64,000 nucleotides of DNA from F22 sp963668535 (GTDB taxonomy: Bacteria > Bacteroidota > Bacteroidia > Bacteroidales > Bacteroidaceae): positions 310,001 to 374,000 of the forward strand of contig OY764867.1 in the NCBI GenBank assembly GCA_963668535.1, in the 5' to 3' direction. The translations under genes were made by a program, and so were the position numbers. The notes beneath the pieces were generated by a model. It was not told the DNA's origin. It saw only the letters and a program-made list of their open reading frames with translations, and ran no database searches. Below are positions 1-8,868 of this stretch, one piece after another (the first letter of the stretch is position 1; the number at the start of each line of letters is the position of its first letter).

Positions 1-1444
1 TCACAAGACGATCCATACCAATCCCCATACCAGAAGTAGGAGGCATACCATATTCTAAGGCACGCACGAAGTCCATATCAATAAACATGGCTTCATCGTC
101 ACCCTTTTCGCTCAATTTTAGCTGATCTTGAAAACGTTCCAATTGATCGATCGGATCATTTAGTTCAGAATAAGCATTAGCCAACTCTTTACCATTGACC
201 ATCAATTCAAAACGTTCGGTCAATTCTGGATTGTCACGATGCTTTTTGGTCAACGGAGACATTTCCACTGGATAGTCTGTAATAAACGTTGGTTGAATAT
301 AATTGCCTTCACATTTTTCACCAAAGATTTCATCGATAAGCTTACCTTTACCCATCGTTTCATCCACTTCAATATCAAGTGATTGAGCAATTTCTCTAAT
401 TTCGTTTTCTGATTTACCGTTCAAATCATGACCCGTAAACTCCTTAATAGAGTCCAACATAGTCACACGCTTATAAGGTGCTTTGAAGTTTATGACATGA
501 TCACCAACCTTCAATTCAGTTGTACCATTTACATCCAAGCAAATCTTTTCAATCATTTGCTCAGTAAATTCCATCATCCAATTATAATCCTTGTACGCCA
601 CATAAATTTCCATTGCAGTAAACTCTGGATTATGTGTACGGTCCATACCTTCATTACGGAAGTTACGGGAGAATTCATACACTCCTTCGAAACCACCAAC
701 GATAAGACGCTTCAAGTACAATTCATTAGCAATACGCAAATAAAGAGGCATATCTAGCGCATTATGATGAGTAATAAATGGACGTGCTGCCGCTCCACCA
801 GGAATTGGTTGCAATACAGGTGTATCAACCTCCATATAACCGCGTGTATTAAAGAAATCACGCATGGAGTTAAATATTTTCGTACGTTTTATAAAGATAT
901 CTTTGACTCCTTCATTAACAGCAAGGTCAACATAACGCTGACGATAACGCATTTCTGGATCTTCAAAAGCATCGTACACTTCACCATCCTTCACCTTAGG
1001 TGTAGGAAGAGGCTTGATACTTTTACTCAAGAAAGTCAACTTTTCACAATGTACAGAGATTTCACCCATCTTTGTACGGAAGACAAAACCTTCTACACCA
1101 ATAAAGTCACCTAAGTCAAGTAACTTTTTAAACATTTTGTTGTACAAGTCTTTATCTTCACCAGGGCACATATCATCACGTGTAACATACACTTGAATAC
1201 GCCCTTTACCATCTTGTAATTCAATAAATGAAGCCTTACCCATGATACGGCGGCTCATCATACGTCCAGCAATAGATACACGACGAGGCTCTTCCTCATC
1301 ATCTTTAAACTCCGCTAAAATATCGGTGGAGTGTGCATTTACATCAAATGCTTCTGCTGGATAGGGGTCAACACCCATCGCTCGCAGTTCATTCAGACTA
1401 TTGCGTCTGATGATTTCCTGTTCGCTTAATTCTAAAATATTCAT
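1..1444 (-). CDS. lysS: Lysyl-tRNA synthetase, class II (C-terminus cut by window edge)
   Basis: Charges tRNA-Lys with lysine in the cytoplasm. The first 481 residues are visible, starting at the ATG at 1444. An OB-fold anticodon-binding domain lies at about residues 55-145 (VSIAGRIMSRR, then GRIQVYV). Class II motif 1 is near 196-212 (FFNTRGYMEVDTPVL), motif 2 near 258-275 (FSRNFRNEGMDRTHNPEF), and motif 3 is the last thing before the edge (GMGIGMDRLV). The whole catalytic core is therefore present and only a C-terminal tail is missing. The divergent MATE gene lies 200 bp upstream. Identity is certain; total length cannot be judged. Confidence 0.97.
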   Translation of the reverse strand, partial: MNILELSEQEIIRRNSLNELRAMGVDPYPAEAFDVNAHSTDILAEFKDDEEEPRRVSIAGRMMSRRIMGKASFIELQDGKGRIQVYVTRDDMCPGEDKDLYNKMFKKLLDLGDFIGVEGFVFRTKMGEISVHCEKLTFLSKSIKPLPTPKVKDGEVYDAFEDPEMRYRQRYVDLAVNEGVKDIFIKRTKIFNSMRDFFNTRGYMEVDTPVLQPIPGGAAARPFITHHNALDMPLYLRIANELYLKRLIVGGFEGVYEFSRNFRNEGMDRTHNPEFTAMEIYVAYKDYNWMMEFTEQMIEKICLDVNGTTELKVGDHVINFKAPYKRVTMLDSIKEFTGHDLNGKSENEIREIAQSLDIEVDETMGKGKLIDEIFGEKCEGNYIQPTFITDYPVEMSPLTKKHRDNPELTERFELMVNGKELANAYSELNDPIDQLERFQDQLKLSEKGDDEAMFIDMDFVRALEYGMPPTSGMGIGMDRLV

Positions 1445-1483
1445 CGTTATTTTTTAGCTGTTATTTCTAATCTCTATTTGGTG

Positions 1484-1491
1484 CAAAAATA
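1484..1491 (-). promoter_or_regulatory. -7 promoter box of lysS
   Basis: Read on the minus strand this is TATTTTTG, matching the Bacteroidota -7 consensus TAnnTTTG, about 40 bases before the lysS ATG. No TTTG box stands at the expected spacing upstream, so only the -7 element is claimed. Confidence 0.5.
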
Positions 1492-1562
1492 CAAAATCCT
1501 TTCGTATATACCGCAGTTTCTCTTAGAAAAGTCAAATATCCAAGGTATTTTAAGATGAAGAC

Positions 1563-1594
1563 TTTGGTTAGCCCATGAATAAAGTGTAATTTTG
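1563..1594 (+). promoter_or_regulatory. Promoter of the MATE transporter gene
   Basis: TTTG (1563-1566), 20 bases, then TAATTTTG (1587-1594), a full match to the Bacteroidota promoter. It gives a leader of about 45 bases before the ATG at 1645. Together with the lysS -7 box it makes the 200-bp gap a divergent promoter region. Confidence 0.7.
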
Positions 1595-1644
1595 CACCGG
1601 ATATGGCACCCCGTATCCCGCATAATAACATATAAGGATAACAG

Positions 1645-3006
1645 ATGGAACAAAATAAAGCGTTGGAGCTTGAACAACAGCCTATAGGCAAACTGCTTAT
1701 ACAATACGCAACACCAGCAATAATCGCCATGACTGCGATGTCACTATACAACATCGTAGACAGTATTTTTATCGGTCACGGTGTAGGTGCATTGGCTATA
1801 TCAGGTCTTGCTATTACCTTCCCATTAGCCAATATTGCAGCTGCTTTTGGTAGCCTCATTGGCGTAGGTGCTTCTGCCCTACTCTCCGTAAAACTAGGAC
1901 AAAAAGACTACAAAACAACCCAAAAGATTCTAGGCAATCTAGTTGTCATGAACGTGATAATGGGTATCCTATTGAGTGTAGTCGCAATCATTTATCTGGA
2001 TGACATCCTCTATTTCTTCGGAGCAAGCGAGAATACAATACAATATGCAAGAGACTACATGTTTATCATTCTCTTGGGCAACATACCACTACATATGTAT
2101 CTAGGCTTAAATGCTATTATGCGCTCTTCGGGGCACCCTAAAAGAGCCATGCAAGCCACCATGCTATCCGTAGTAGTAAACACGATACTTGACGCTCTTT
2201 TCATCTTTGTCTTCAAATGGGGCATACAAGGAGCAGCCATAGCCACTGTGATTGGACAAATTGTAGCTTTAATTTGGCAATGGCGCATTCTTAGCAATCC
2301 CAATGAACTTATTCACTTCAAAAAGGGGACCTATAGATTGGATTGGAAACTCGTCGAAGAAATGGTCATGATCGGGTTATCTCCATTTTTAATGAATCTA
2401 TCCAGTTCTGTTGTCATTATTTTTATCAATAAGGCACTAATGAAACACGGCGGAGACTTAGCCGTAGGAGCTTATGGTATCATTAATCGTCTGATTTTCC
2501 TAGCCATAATGGTCATGATTGGTATCTGCCAAGGTATGCAGCCCATTGTGGGATACAACTATGGTGCTCAAAAGTATAAACGTGTAGAAAAAGCCCTTAA
2601 ATTGGCCATCTATGCAGCCACTGCTGTAGAAGTTGTATTATTCATATCAGGTCAGACTATTCCAAACACTATGGTCAGTATTTTCACCTCTGATCCCCAG
2701 CTAATATCCATTTCGGCACGTGCCATGAAATTGATTATTCTTGCTTGTCCAATTGCTGGTTTTCAAATCGTGACCTCTCAATTTTTCCAGAGTGTAGGGA
2801 AAGCCAATAAAGCCATCTTTATGTCTTTATCGAGACAGTTACTTTTCTTAGTACCCTTCCTGATAATCTTCCCTCGTTTTTGGGGAACAGACGGTGTCTG
2901 GTTGAGTTTTCCAGTAGCCGATGTGGTATCTAGTGTTATTGCAGCTCTTCTCCTGTATTATCAGTTTAAATCCTTTAGGAGAGATAAGAATCGCGTCGTT
3001 ACTTAA
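1645..3006 (+). CDS. MATE-family multidrug/cation efflux pump
   Basis: A 453-residue inner-membrane protein with about 12 hydrophobic segments in two homologous halves (about 15-200 and 240-430), the usual MATE length. The N-terminal half carries the typical run around GLAITFPLANIAAAFGSLIG and VGASALLSVKLG; the second half has GICQGMQPIVGYNYGAQ, the MATE sequence at the start of the second bundle. Members export cationic drugs or metabolites in exchange for H+ or Na+; the substrate cannot be read from the sequence. A complete promoter stands upstream. Its last 8 bases overlap the convergent DUF5686 gene. Confidence 0.92.
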   Translation: MEQNKALELEQQPIGKLLIQYATPAIIAMTAMSLYNIVDSIFIGHGVGALAISGLAITFPLANIAAAFGSLIGVGASALLSVKLGQKDYKTTQKILGNLVVMNVIMGILLSVVAIIYLDDILYFFGASENTIQYARDYMFIILLGNIPLHMYLGLNAIMRSSGHPKRAMQATMLSVVVNTILDALFIFVFKWGIQGAAIATVIGQIVALIWQWRILSNPNELIHFKKGTYRLDWKLVEEMVMIGLSPFLMNLSSSVVIIFINKALMKHGGDLAVGAYGIINRLIFLAIMVMIGICQGMQPIVGYNYGAQKYKRVEKALKLAIYAATAVEVVLFISGQTIPNTMVSIFTSDPQLISISARAMKLIILACPIAGFQIVTSQFFQSVGKANKAIFMSLSRQLLFLVPFLIIFPRFWGTDGVWLSFPVADVVSSVIAALLLYYQFKSFRRDKNRVVT

Positions 3007-5230
3007 AGAATTTAAAGGACACTTTCACTCCTAAATGGGTCATATTGCCTTTAAGTCCTCCTGCAAACACCCCGAAGTCACACACATTGGTGGCCACCCC
3101 GTAACCAATTTCAGAATACGGTGTAAAGTTGGGCATAGACAGCAAACTAAAATACAAACGTTCATTCAACACAAGTCCTTTTTTAGGGAACAAACGATTC
3201 ATCAACAAAAAAGGAGACTCATACGTAGCGTGTGCCCGGATATATTTATCTGCAGCATTGTAATATTTGCGATCCAAGATTTGAAAAGTTCCCCCAATTT
3301 CATCATTCCAATCATCTGGAAGGTTACTCTTGGAAAAGTTCACAAAGTCAGCAAAGAACAAGTCATCCTTATCCACAAAAGCACCAGCCCCTACTCTATA
3401 ATAGAGATGCTGTAAAGCCCCGATATGTAAATGATGATGCATATCAAGCTCTATACGCTCATAAGACATCGTAGCACACCCCACTCCTGGAATTGCCCTT
3501 TCCCAGTCGAGAGTAAATGTTGGATAATCAGAATCTAGATTAACCTTACGCTTACCATCATAGTAGTATCGTTGATAGGGTGTATAACGCACAATTACGC
3601 GTGGCGAGAAACTGGTATAGACATGGCGTAACTTAGACAACAAATCGGGATCAACTGACGAATTTGGGTCATCCATAATCAGTTTCGTTTTGGACGTCTC
3701 ACTGCGTTGATGAATAGAAACCCCTGTATTGATTTCCAGTCCATTGATAGGCTCTAATCGATGAAACACATTTAGAAACTGGTCCTTAAATTTCTGCAAA
3801 TTGATTGAATCCAGATCAAACTTTGGTTCAGGATCACTCTTTATTTTGTCAATGAGTTCACTACTGTTTATTCTATTTCCCCAACCAGCTCTAATATGGA
3901 TAGATGCATTGTGAGAAGGCCAATAATAAAATTCGCTCTTCAAATCCCAATAGAACTCATTTCGAGTAAAGTTATACCCCATACGTGGAGTTACACGCAA
4001 AAGTCTATCTCCCTTCATGAGGCGATTGTATCTAAACTTCTGCTTATATGTAATCCCATTATTACGGCTATAGTCCAAGTAAAACGGATTGAGAATAGGT
4101 GAACATTTCAAATCACCAGCCCCTTTTAAGTCAAACTTATAACTATGGATAAGCCTATCTCCCAAATCCCCCCAAACATTAACGGGTTTCCATGTTTTAT
4201 TACCAGCCTTGTATCTAGCAATACTATCTTGCTGAAGTCCAAACTGCTTATATGTTTCTTTTTCAACATCAGTCAACGGTACAGGACGCATAGAGGCAAA
4301 CAAGCAACTATCTTTTTCGACAGGTATCGTATCTTGTTGCAAACTATAACTCTGTGTAAAATCTAGTCTTTGTCTTTCTTTTTTGACACGAATAGCACAA
4401 TCAGAGTAAGGCACTTGTGTTACAGTTTGATAGCCCAAAGCCGCCGTATAATCCCCGTGCACTTTGTTCCAAAGAAATTTAAAATCAAGAGATACATGCA
4501 CATCTACGGGCAGAAGCTCGCTACGAGAGTGCAATGTTCCCATATTAAAATGGGTCTTATAACTAAAGAACTCATCCCTTCCTTCATAATACATCTTCCT
4601 GACCGTATAGTTACTTCCACTTATCCAGAACCAACCCTTTAATAGCTGGTAGCTATTTGTTTTAGGAGTAAAAAACACCTTGTAGGTCACATCTCCGTTG
4701 TATTCAAATATACTATCAATCTTATACTTATAATATTTATCCCCTTCAGGACCTAGAGGTGAATACACATATTGTTTATCCATATCCTCTTTATAAATAT
4801 TCACCTGAAGATGTCGCAATATAGTCGCATGATAATCATTACCCCGAGTAATAGTACCCTGGGCATAACACACTTTTTGATCATAAACATCTGGATAAGT
4901 ATAATGAAGACTACTCATACTCTCCATGACATAGTGTCGGGTGTCTTTTTTCAGACGAAACATAAATGGGACAAAACGCAAAAGTTGATTCATTTTGTCC
5001 ACATTGACTGTTCCTTTGACATACATCTGCCCTTTATACTCTTTCACTTGATGCGCATAATGTGGGGAATACTTCCGCACCCCCGTCATCAATTCAGTGA
5101 GCACTTTAGAACGTTGAGCAGCAAGCACAACCACCTCATCATCTTCAGCGTAAGAAGATGACATTCCTAATAGACTGATGGCAATTAATACCAACCATCG
5201 TTGAAATGTGTTTGTTGATGGATATTGCAT
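2999..5230 (-). CDS. DUF5686-like envelope protein
   Basis: About 743 residues from the ATG at 5230. The reading frame runs further up but only from a GTG without support; the ATG gives a clean signal peptide (WLVLIAISLLGMSSSYA). Residues about 140-260 have the DUF5686 pattern (SPLGPEGDKYYKYKIDS, VFFTPK, WFWISGSNYTVRKMYYEG). The C-terminal 350 residues alternate polar and aromatic residues and end in VSFKFFK, as in an outer-membrane beta-barrel. The N-terminal carboxypeptidase-regulatory-like domain common in relatives is absent. Function is unknown; an outer-membrane location is inferred. A TATATTTG box at 5237-5244 (minus) lies only 6 bases from the ATG. The stop overlaps the MATE stop by 8 bp. 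Confidence 0.75.
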   Translation of the reverse strand: MQYPSTNTFQRWLVLIAISLLGMSSSYAEDDEVVVLAAQRSKVLTELMTGVRKYSPHYAHQVKEYKGQMYVKGTVNVDKMNQLLRFVPFMFRLKKDTRHYVMESMSSLHYTYPDVYDQKVCYAQGTITRGNDYHATILRHLQVNIYKEDMDKQYVYSPLGPEGDKYYKYKIDSIFEYNGDVTYKVFFTPKTNSYQLLKGWFWISGSNYTVRKMYYEGRDEFFSYKTHFNMGTLHSRSELLPVDVHVSLDFKFLWNKVHGDYTAALGYQTVTQVPYSDCAIRVKKERQRLDFTQSYSLQQDTIPVEKDSCLFASMRPVPLTDVEKETYKQFGLQQDSIARYKAGNKTWKPVNVWGDLGDRLIHSYKFDLKGAGDLKCSPILNPFYLDYSRNNGITYKQKFRYNRLMKGDRLLRVTPRMGYNFTRNEFYWDLKSEFYYWPSHNASIHIRAGWGNRINSSELIDKIKSDPEPKFDLDSINLQKFKDQFLNVFHRLEPINGLEINTGVSIHQRSETSKTKLIMDDPNSSVDPDLLSKLRHVYTSFSPRVIVRYTPYQRYYYDGKRKVNLDSDYPTFTLDWERAIPGVGCATMSYERIELDMHHHLHIGALQHLYYRVGAGAFVDKDDLFFADFVNFSKSNLPDDWNDEIGGTFQILDRKYYNAADKYIRAHATYESPFLLMNRLFPKKGLVLNERLYFSLLSMPNFTPYSEIGYGVATNVCDFGVFAGGLKGNMTHLGVKVSFKFFK

Positions 5231-5300
5231 ATTCGACAAATATAACGTATTCCTATGAGAATATCCAGTATATAAATGATAATAATATAAAGAAAATGCG

Positions 5301-5308
5301 TATTTTTG
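5301..5308 (+). promoter_or_regulatory. -7 promoter box of the 5333 lipoprotein gene
   Basis: TATTTTTG, 24 bases before the ATG at 5333. It shows that the TTG at 5306, which would lengthen the protein by nine residues, lies inside the promoter and is not the start. The upstream TTTG box is not evident. Confidence 0.5.
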
Positions 5309-5332
5309 CACAGTTCATTAAAGACCAAATAT

Positions 5333-6211
5333 ATGAAGACAACCTTTTTAACTACTAAGTACAAAAATAATGTATGGAAGTGTTCCCTTTATGCTGGGAT
5401 GCTCCTTCTTTTCTTTATAACCTCATGCCAATCTCCCGATGAAAAAGCTCAGGTACTACTAGATCAAGCTGCGACCTCCAAACAAGCAAAGTCATATACC
5501 CATGCTTTAGACCTACTAGACAGCCTCCAAAAGACTTATCCTAAAGCATTTAAAACTCGTCATCTAGCCAATAAATTGAAGTTAGAGATTCAATTGGATC
5601 AACAACAACAAAACGATAGTTTACTAACAATACAACTCACAAAAAACAGCCAATGTATCGATAGCCTATTAAGCAATAAATCCATAGAAGCGCAACAAGA
5701 TAAGAAATATCAAGATGCCCCATTCTATGTCTATAAACGTCTACACAAATCGAATGCTTCTCCAGCACGTTTGGCCTTATTTGCTGCCGAACAAGCAGCA
5801 AATGGATATGTACGACTTTATCTTAAAGGAGACAAAAGAAATATCCAAAGCGTTCAAATGAAAGACGTCAATAACAATTGGACAAGTGTATCAGCGAAGA
5901 TCTACACACATATTGTACACATTAATGGGACGCATACTTTGGTGGACATCAAATTGCAAGATGCTGCTTCAGCCCTTGAGACCTACTTAAAAACAGCGAC
6001 ATCAAAAACCACTAAAGCCACTATTCAGATAGTACTCAATGGGCAAAAAACAGAAAAGGTGCCCACTCTTTCTTCAGAAGAAGTTAAGGGTATACGTATT
6101 ATTTTGCCACTTCATCAGGCTTTTGCCAATAAAGTAGCCTTACAATCATTATCAAAAGAGTGCAGCTTAAAGATACGATTTATCAAAAAACGACTAGAAA
6201 GCTACCAATAA
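5333..6211 (+). CDS. Lipoprotein of unknown function
   Basis: About 292 residues. The start is the ATG at 5333, just before a lysine-containing signal with a lipobox (LLLFFITSC). After the cysteine come QSPDEKAQ and two helix-rich stretches resembling a degenerate TPR (about 40-80: ALDLLDSLQKTYPKAFKTRH), a Gln/Asn-rich linker (QQQQND), then a beta-rich C-terminal half. I do not recognise a named family. The BASS transporter starts 13 bases after its stop, so the two are probably co-transcribed. The gene is AT-rich like its neighbours and shows no sign of transfer. Confidence 0.75.
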   Translation: MKTTFLTTKYKNNVWKCSLYAGMLLLFFITSCQSPDEKAQVLLDQAATSKQAKSYTHALDLLDSLQKTYPKAFKTRHLANKLKLEIQLDQQQQNDSLLTIQLTKNSQCIDSLLSNKSIEAQQDKKYQDAPFYVYKRLHKSNASPARLALFAAEQAANGYVRLYLKGDKRNIQSVQMKDVNNNWTSVSAKIYTHIVHINGTHTLVDIKLQDAASALETYLKTATSKTTKATIQIVLNGQKTEKVPTLSSEEVKGIRIILPLHQAFANKVALQSLSKECSLKIRFIKKRLESYQ

Positions 6212-6224
6212 CTTCATACAACAT

Positions 6225-7151
6225 ATGCTTAAATTCATCAGACAATGGCGTCTACCCATAGCCATGGTCATAGGACTTCTCGGAGCACGTTGGACACTAC
6301 ACTTAGGTGGTTTAATGCCCCCACTTATTTTCATGATGTTGTTGTTTACCTTCAGCAATATCGAAATCAAGGATTTGCGTATTCAAAAAATTCATTGGGT
6401 TATGCTGCTTTGCCAAGCAATATTGCCCATTATCGTGTTTTTTGTTTTAAGTCCTATCAATAAAACACTGGCACTAGCCACGATGATTTGTACTATAGCG
6501 CCAGCAGCTACATCATCTGCTGTAGTGACTTATAAACTGGGGGGGAGTGCCGCTATATTGTCAAGCTTTACACTGGTATCCAATATACTAACAGCTATTG
6601 CTGTTTCTGTACTTTTTCCTCTCTTACAAGATCAAAAAGAAGTGGTCTCATTTTGGCTACCTTTTCAAGAAATAGCTCAAAATCTATTTCTCCTTCTAAT
6701 ACTTCCTTTTCTAACTTCCTTGGTACTCCGAAGCACACTGAAACCAGCTCACAGCTACCTAGCTCGAAATGCCAAAATGAGCTTCTATCTTTGGATGATT
6801 GCCCTAGCCATAGTTTCCGGACGCACTTACTACGCCATGATACATAGTAGTATTGCCCCTACACTCCTCATACAAATACTCATTGCAGCATTGCTCGTGT
6901 GTTTAGGACAGTTTGGCTTAGGAAAAATACTTGGAAAATATATAGGAAGACATCACATTGATCAAAATCGTTTTATCATCAACGGTGGACAAATGATTGG
7001 TCAGAAAAACACCATTCTAGCCATCTGGATGGCCCAAACATTTTTGGATCATCCCCATGGTATGGGAGCTATTATAGCATTTGGGGCTGGTAGCTATGTG
7101 TTATGGCAAAACATAGTCAATGGCATTCAACTGGCCAGAGTAGAAAAATAA
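6225..7151 (+). CDS. Bile acid:sodium symporter (BASS/SBF)-family transporter
   Basis: A 308-residue protein with 9-10 hydrophobic segments and the BASS fold signatures: a small-residue stretch near residues 90-115 (TIAPAATSSAVVTYKLGG) and a second unwound-helix motif near 255-275 (GGQMIGQKNTILAIWM). BASS proteins couple Na+ to uptake of organic anions, but bacterial members have varied and mostly unknown substrates. It is likely in one transcript with the lipoprotein 13 bp upstream. It converges on yaaA with only 8 bp between stops. Confidence 0.85.
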   Translation: MLKFIRQWRLPIAMVIGLLGARWTLHLGGLMPPLIFMMLLFTFSNIEIKDLRIQKIHWVMLLCQAILPIIVFFVLSPINKTLALATMICTIAPAATSSAVVTYKLGGSAAILSSFTLVSNILTAIAVSVLFPLLQDQKEVVSFWLPFQEIAQNLFLLLILPFLTSLVLRSTLKPAHSYLARNAKMSFYLWMIALAIVSGRTYYAMIHSSIAPTLLIQILIAALLVCLGQFGLGKILGKYIGRHHIDQNRFIINGGQMIGQKNTILAIWMAQTFLDHPHGMGAIIAFGAGSYVLWQNIVNGIQLARVEK

Positions 7152-7159
7152 CAGATACA

Positions 7160-7984
7160 TTACTGCAAGACAAAACTAAGCAGTTCTTCTCCAGCATGGG
7201 CTGTATGAGCACGTTCAGCAGTAATTGCTTCAGAATATCGATAACCTTCCCACGCGAAAGTGCGTACCTCATCACCTACGGATAAAGTGCCCTTTTCTTC
7301 CATCAATCGATTGAATAAGAATAAAGACATCTGCCCCCTAGCCATTTTGGTGTACACGACCACTTGTTTCCATCGCCCTGCTTTGTCCACTAGAAATTCA
7401 GGAGACAGAACTTTCACCTCATCAGTTACACGCTTCCAATCAAATAAGCCTCGCATCTCATTACTTGCTAAAAACACCAAGACTCCATCATCAGCCTTCA
7501 CCCGTTCAATTAAAGCATCTGTAAGATATGTACGCCAAAAATAAAAAAGATTTTTTTCGGTGTGTGCCTGTAAAGAAACATCCCCTTCCAACCGGTAAGG
7601 ATGTATCATATCTGTCGGGCGTAACAAGCCATACAAGAATGAGGTTATATTCAAATGTTGGGCAGCAATAGTCCACATATCCTCGTTCCATTCAGATACT
7701 ACCAACTGCTTAAAAACAATCCCAGTATATCCACTAACAGCTGGATAAGTCAATGCATCCCCATTGAAAAAGGCCTGATAACGATGCACATTTTGTACAG
7801 CTATACTTCCATTAACATGAAGCATCTCCTCAATTTCAGAAGCCGTATGCCCTACTAATTCGTGTATCATCTCATGCGCTTGCTCTTCCCACTGTGGAGC
7901 TGTCCACAAGTCGGAATGCACGCCTTTCAAATAGGCTGGTAACTTAGTTGCCATTGTTTTGGCACAGGATAATAATATTTGCAT
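7160..7984 (-). CDS. yaaA: Peroxide stress protein YaaA (DUF328/UPF0246)
   Basis: A 274-residue cytoplasmic protein of the normal length for YaaA, a family that limits free iron and oxidative DNA damage during peroxide stress in E. coli. Signatures are LLSCAKTM at the N-terminus, YQAFFNGDALTYP near residue 70, SFLYGLLRPTDMIHPYRLE near 115-135, and KMARGQMSLFLF near 215. The divergent neighbour is rubrerythrin, another peroxide-defence gene, with 133 bp between start codons; this supports a shared oxidative-stress role. The start is the ATG at 7984, only 4 bases after its promoter box. Confidence 0.93.
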   Translation of the reverse strand: MQILLSCAKTMATKLPAYLKGVHSDLWTAPQWEEQAHEMIHELVGHTASEIEEMLHVNGSIAVQNVHRYQAFFNGDALTYPAVSGYTGIVFKQLVVSEWNEDMWTIAAQHLNITSFLYGLLRPTDMIHPYRLEGDVSLQAHTEKNLFYFWRTYLTDALIERVKADDGVLVFLASNEMRGLFDWKRVTDEVKVLSPEFLVDKAGRWKQVVVYTKMARGQMSLFLFNRLMEEKGTLSVGDEVRTFAWEGYRYSEAITAERAHTAHAGEELLSFVLQ

Positions 7985-7988
7985 TGCA

Positions 7989-8020
7989 CAAACTTAATGA
8001 TTTAAAAATTATATTCCAAC
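7989..8020 (-). promoter_or_regulatory. Promoter of yaaA, predicting a near-leaderless transcript
   Basis: On the minus strand GTTG (8020-8017), 20 bases, then TAAGTTTG (7996-7989). The ATG begins 4 bases after the -7 box, so transcription would start at or beside the start codon. Confidence 0.45.
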
Positions 8021-8056
8021 TATACCTAAATATTTTTCTAGAGTTGAATTATTTTA

Positions 8057-8064
8057 TATATTTG
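8057..8064 (+). promoter_or_regulatory. -7 promoter box of rubrerythrin
   Basis: TATATTTG, a full match to TAnnTTTG, with a T-rich stretch but no TTTG at the -33 position. It gives a leader of about 45 bases before the ATG at 8118. Confidence 0.55.
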
Positions 8065-8117
8065 TAGGAGATACAATAAATTTATAGACTACAAATAATT
8101 CAATTAAAACCATTATT

Positions 8118-8699
8118 ATGACACAGAAAAGTTTGAAAGGAACGAGAACAGAAAAACACCTAATGACTTCGTTTGCAGGTGAATCTCAAGCACGCATGCG
8201 CTACACTTATTTCTCTAGCCAAGCCAAGAAAGAAGGTTTTGTACAGATTTCTGCTATTTTTATGGAAACAGCCGAACAAGAAAAAGAACACGCAAAACGC
8301 ATGTTTAAGTTCTTAGAAGGTGGTATGGTAGAAATTACTGCTGCATTCCCTGCTGGAGTAATTGGTACTACAGCAGAAAATCTTAAAGCTGCTGCTGCTG
8401 GCGAACATGAAGAATGGGCCGACCTATATCCACTATTTGCCGATGTGGCCGATGAAGAAGGCTTCCCAGATGTAGCCAATATGTACCGAGCAATTAGTAT
8501 TGCTGAAAAAGGACATGAAGAACGCTATAAAGCATTACTTAAGAATATTGAAGATAGCACAGTGTTTAAGAAACCAGAACCTATCTTATGGCAATGCCGC
8601 AACTGTGGTTATATTTATGAAGGTGAAGAAGCACCAGCTCTTTGTCCAGCATGTGCACACCCTCAAGCACACTTTGAAGTAATGAAGGCTAACTACTAA
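8118..8699 (+). CDS. rbr: Rubrerythrin
   Basis: A 193-residue cytoplasmic non-haem iron protein that reduces hydrogen peroxide in anaerobes. The N-terminal ferritin-like four-helix domain (about 1-145) carries the diiron ligands in the usual places: E in FAGESQARMRY, the ETAEQEKEH motif near 50-58, and the EKGHEERY motif near 128-135. The C-terminal rubredoxin domain has both Cys pairs (CRNCGYIYEG and CPAC). Length and order match classical rubrerythrin. It is monocistronic, with its own promoter box and a strong terminator. Confidence 0.97.
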   Translation: MTQKSLKGTRTEKHLMTSFAGESQARMRYTYFSSQAKKEGFVQISAIFMETAEQEKEHAKRMFKFLEGGMVEITAAFPAGVIGTTAENLKAAAAGEHEEWADLYPLFADVADEEGFPDVANMYRAISIAEKGHEERYKALLKNIEDSTVFKKPEPILWQCRNCGYIYEGEEAPALCPACAHPQAHFEVMKANY

Positions 8700-8722
8700 A
8701 AAGTCGGCCTAAGAGATTTAAT

Positions 8723-8765
8723 AAAAAGAGTACGTGTCAAATAAAATAGACACGTACTCTTTTTT
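8723..8765 (+). terminator. Intrinsic terminator of rubrerythrin
   Basis: A 16-bp inverted repeat (8723-8738 with 8749-8764) around a 10-base loop, with arms built on GAGTACGTGTC and ending in a run of T. It starts 24 bases after the rbr stop. Confidence 0.9.
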
Positions 8766-8868
8766 CATTTACATACTACTGTTGCCAGATGCTGCAACTA
8801 ATCTAGTCACCCTACTACACACTATAAGTAGATATACTTCAAACTTACGTGTGTGCAGAGTCTAAGGA

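Noticed and set aside
1467..1754. Minus-strand open frame across the lysS-MATE gap
   Set aside because: It covers both promoters and the start of the MATE gene and has no family features.
5306..5332. TTG start extending the 5333 lipoprotein by nine residues
   Set aside because: The TTG is part of the -7 promoter box and the ATG at 5333 fits the signal peptide.
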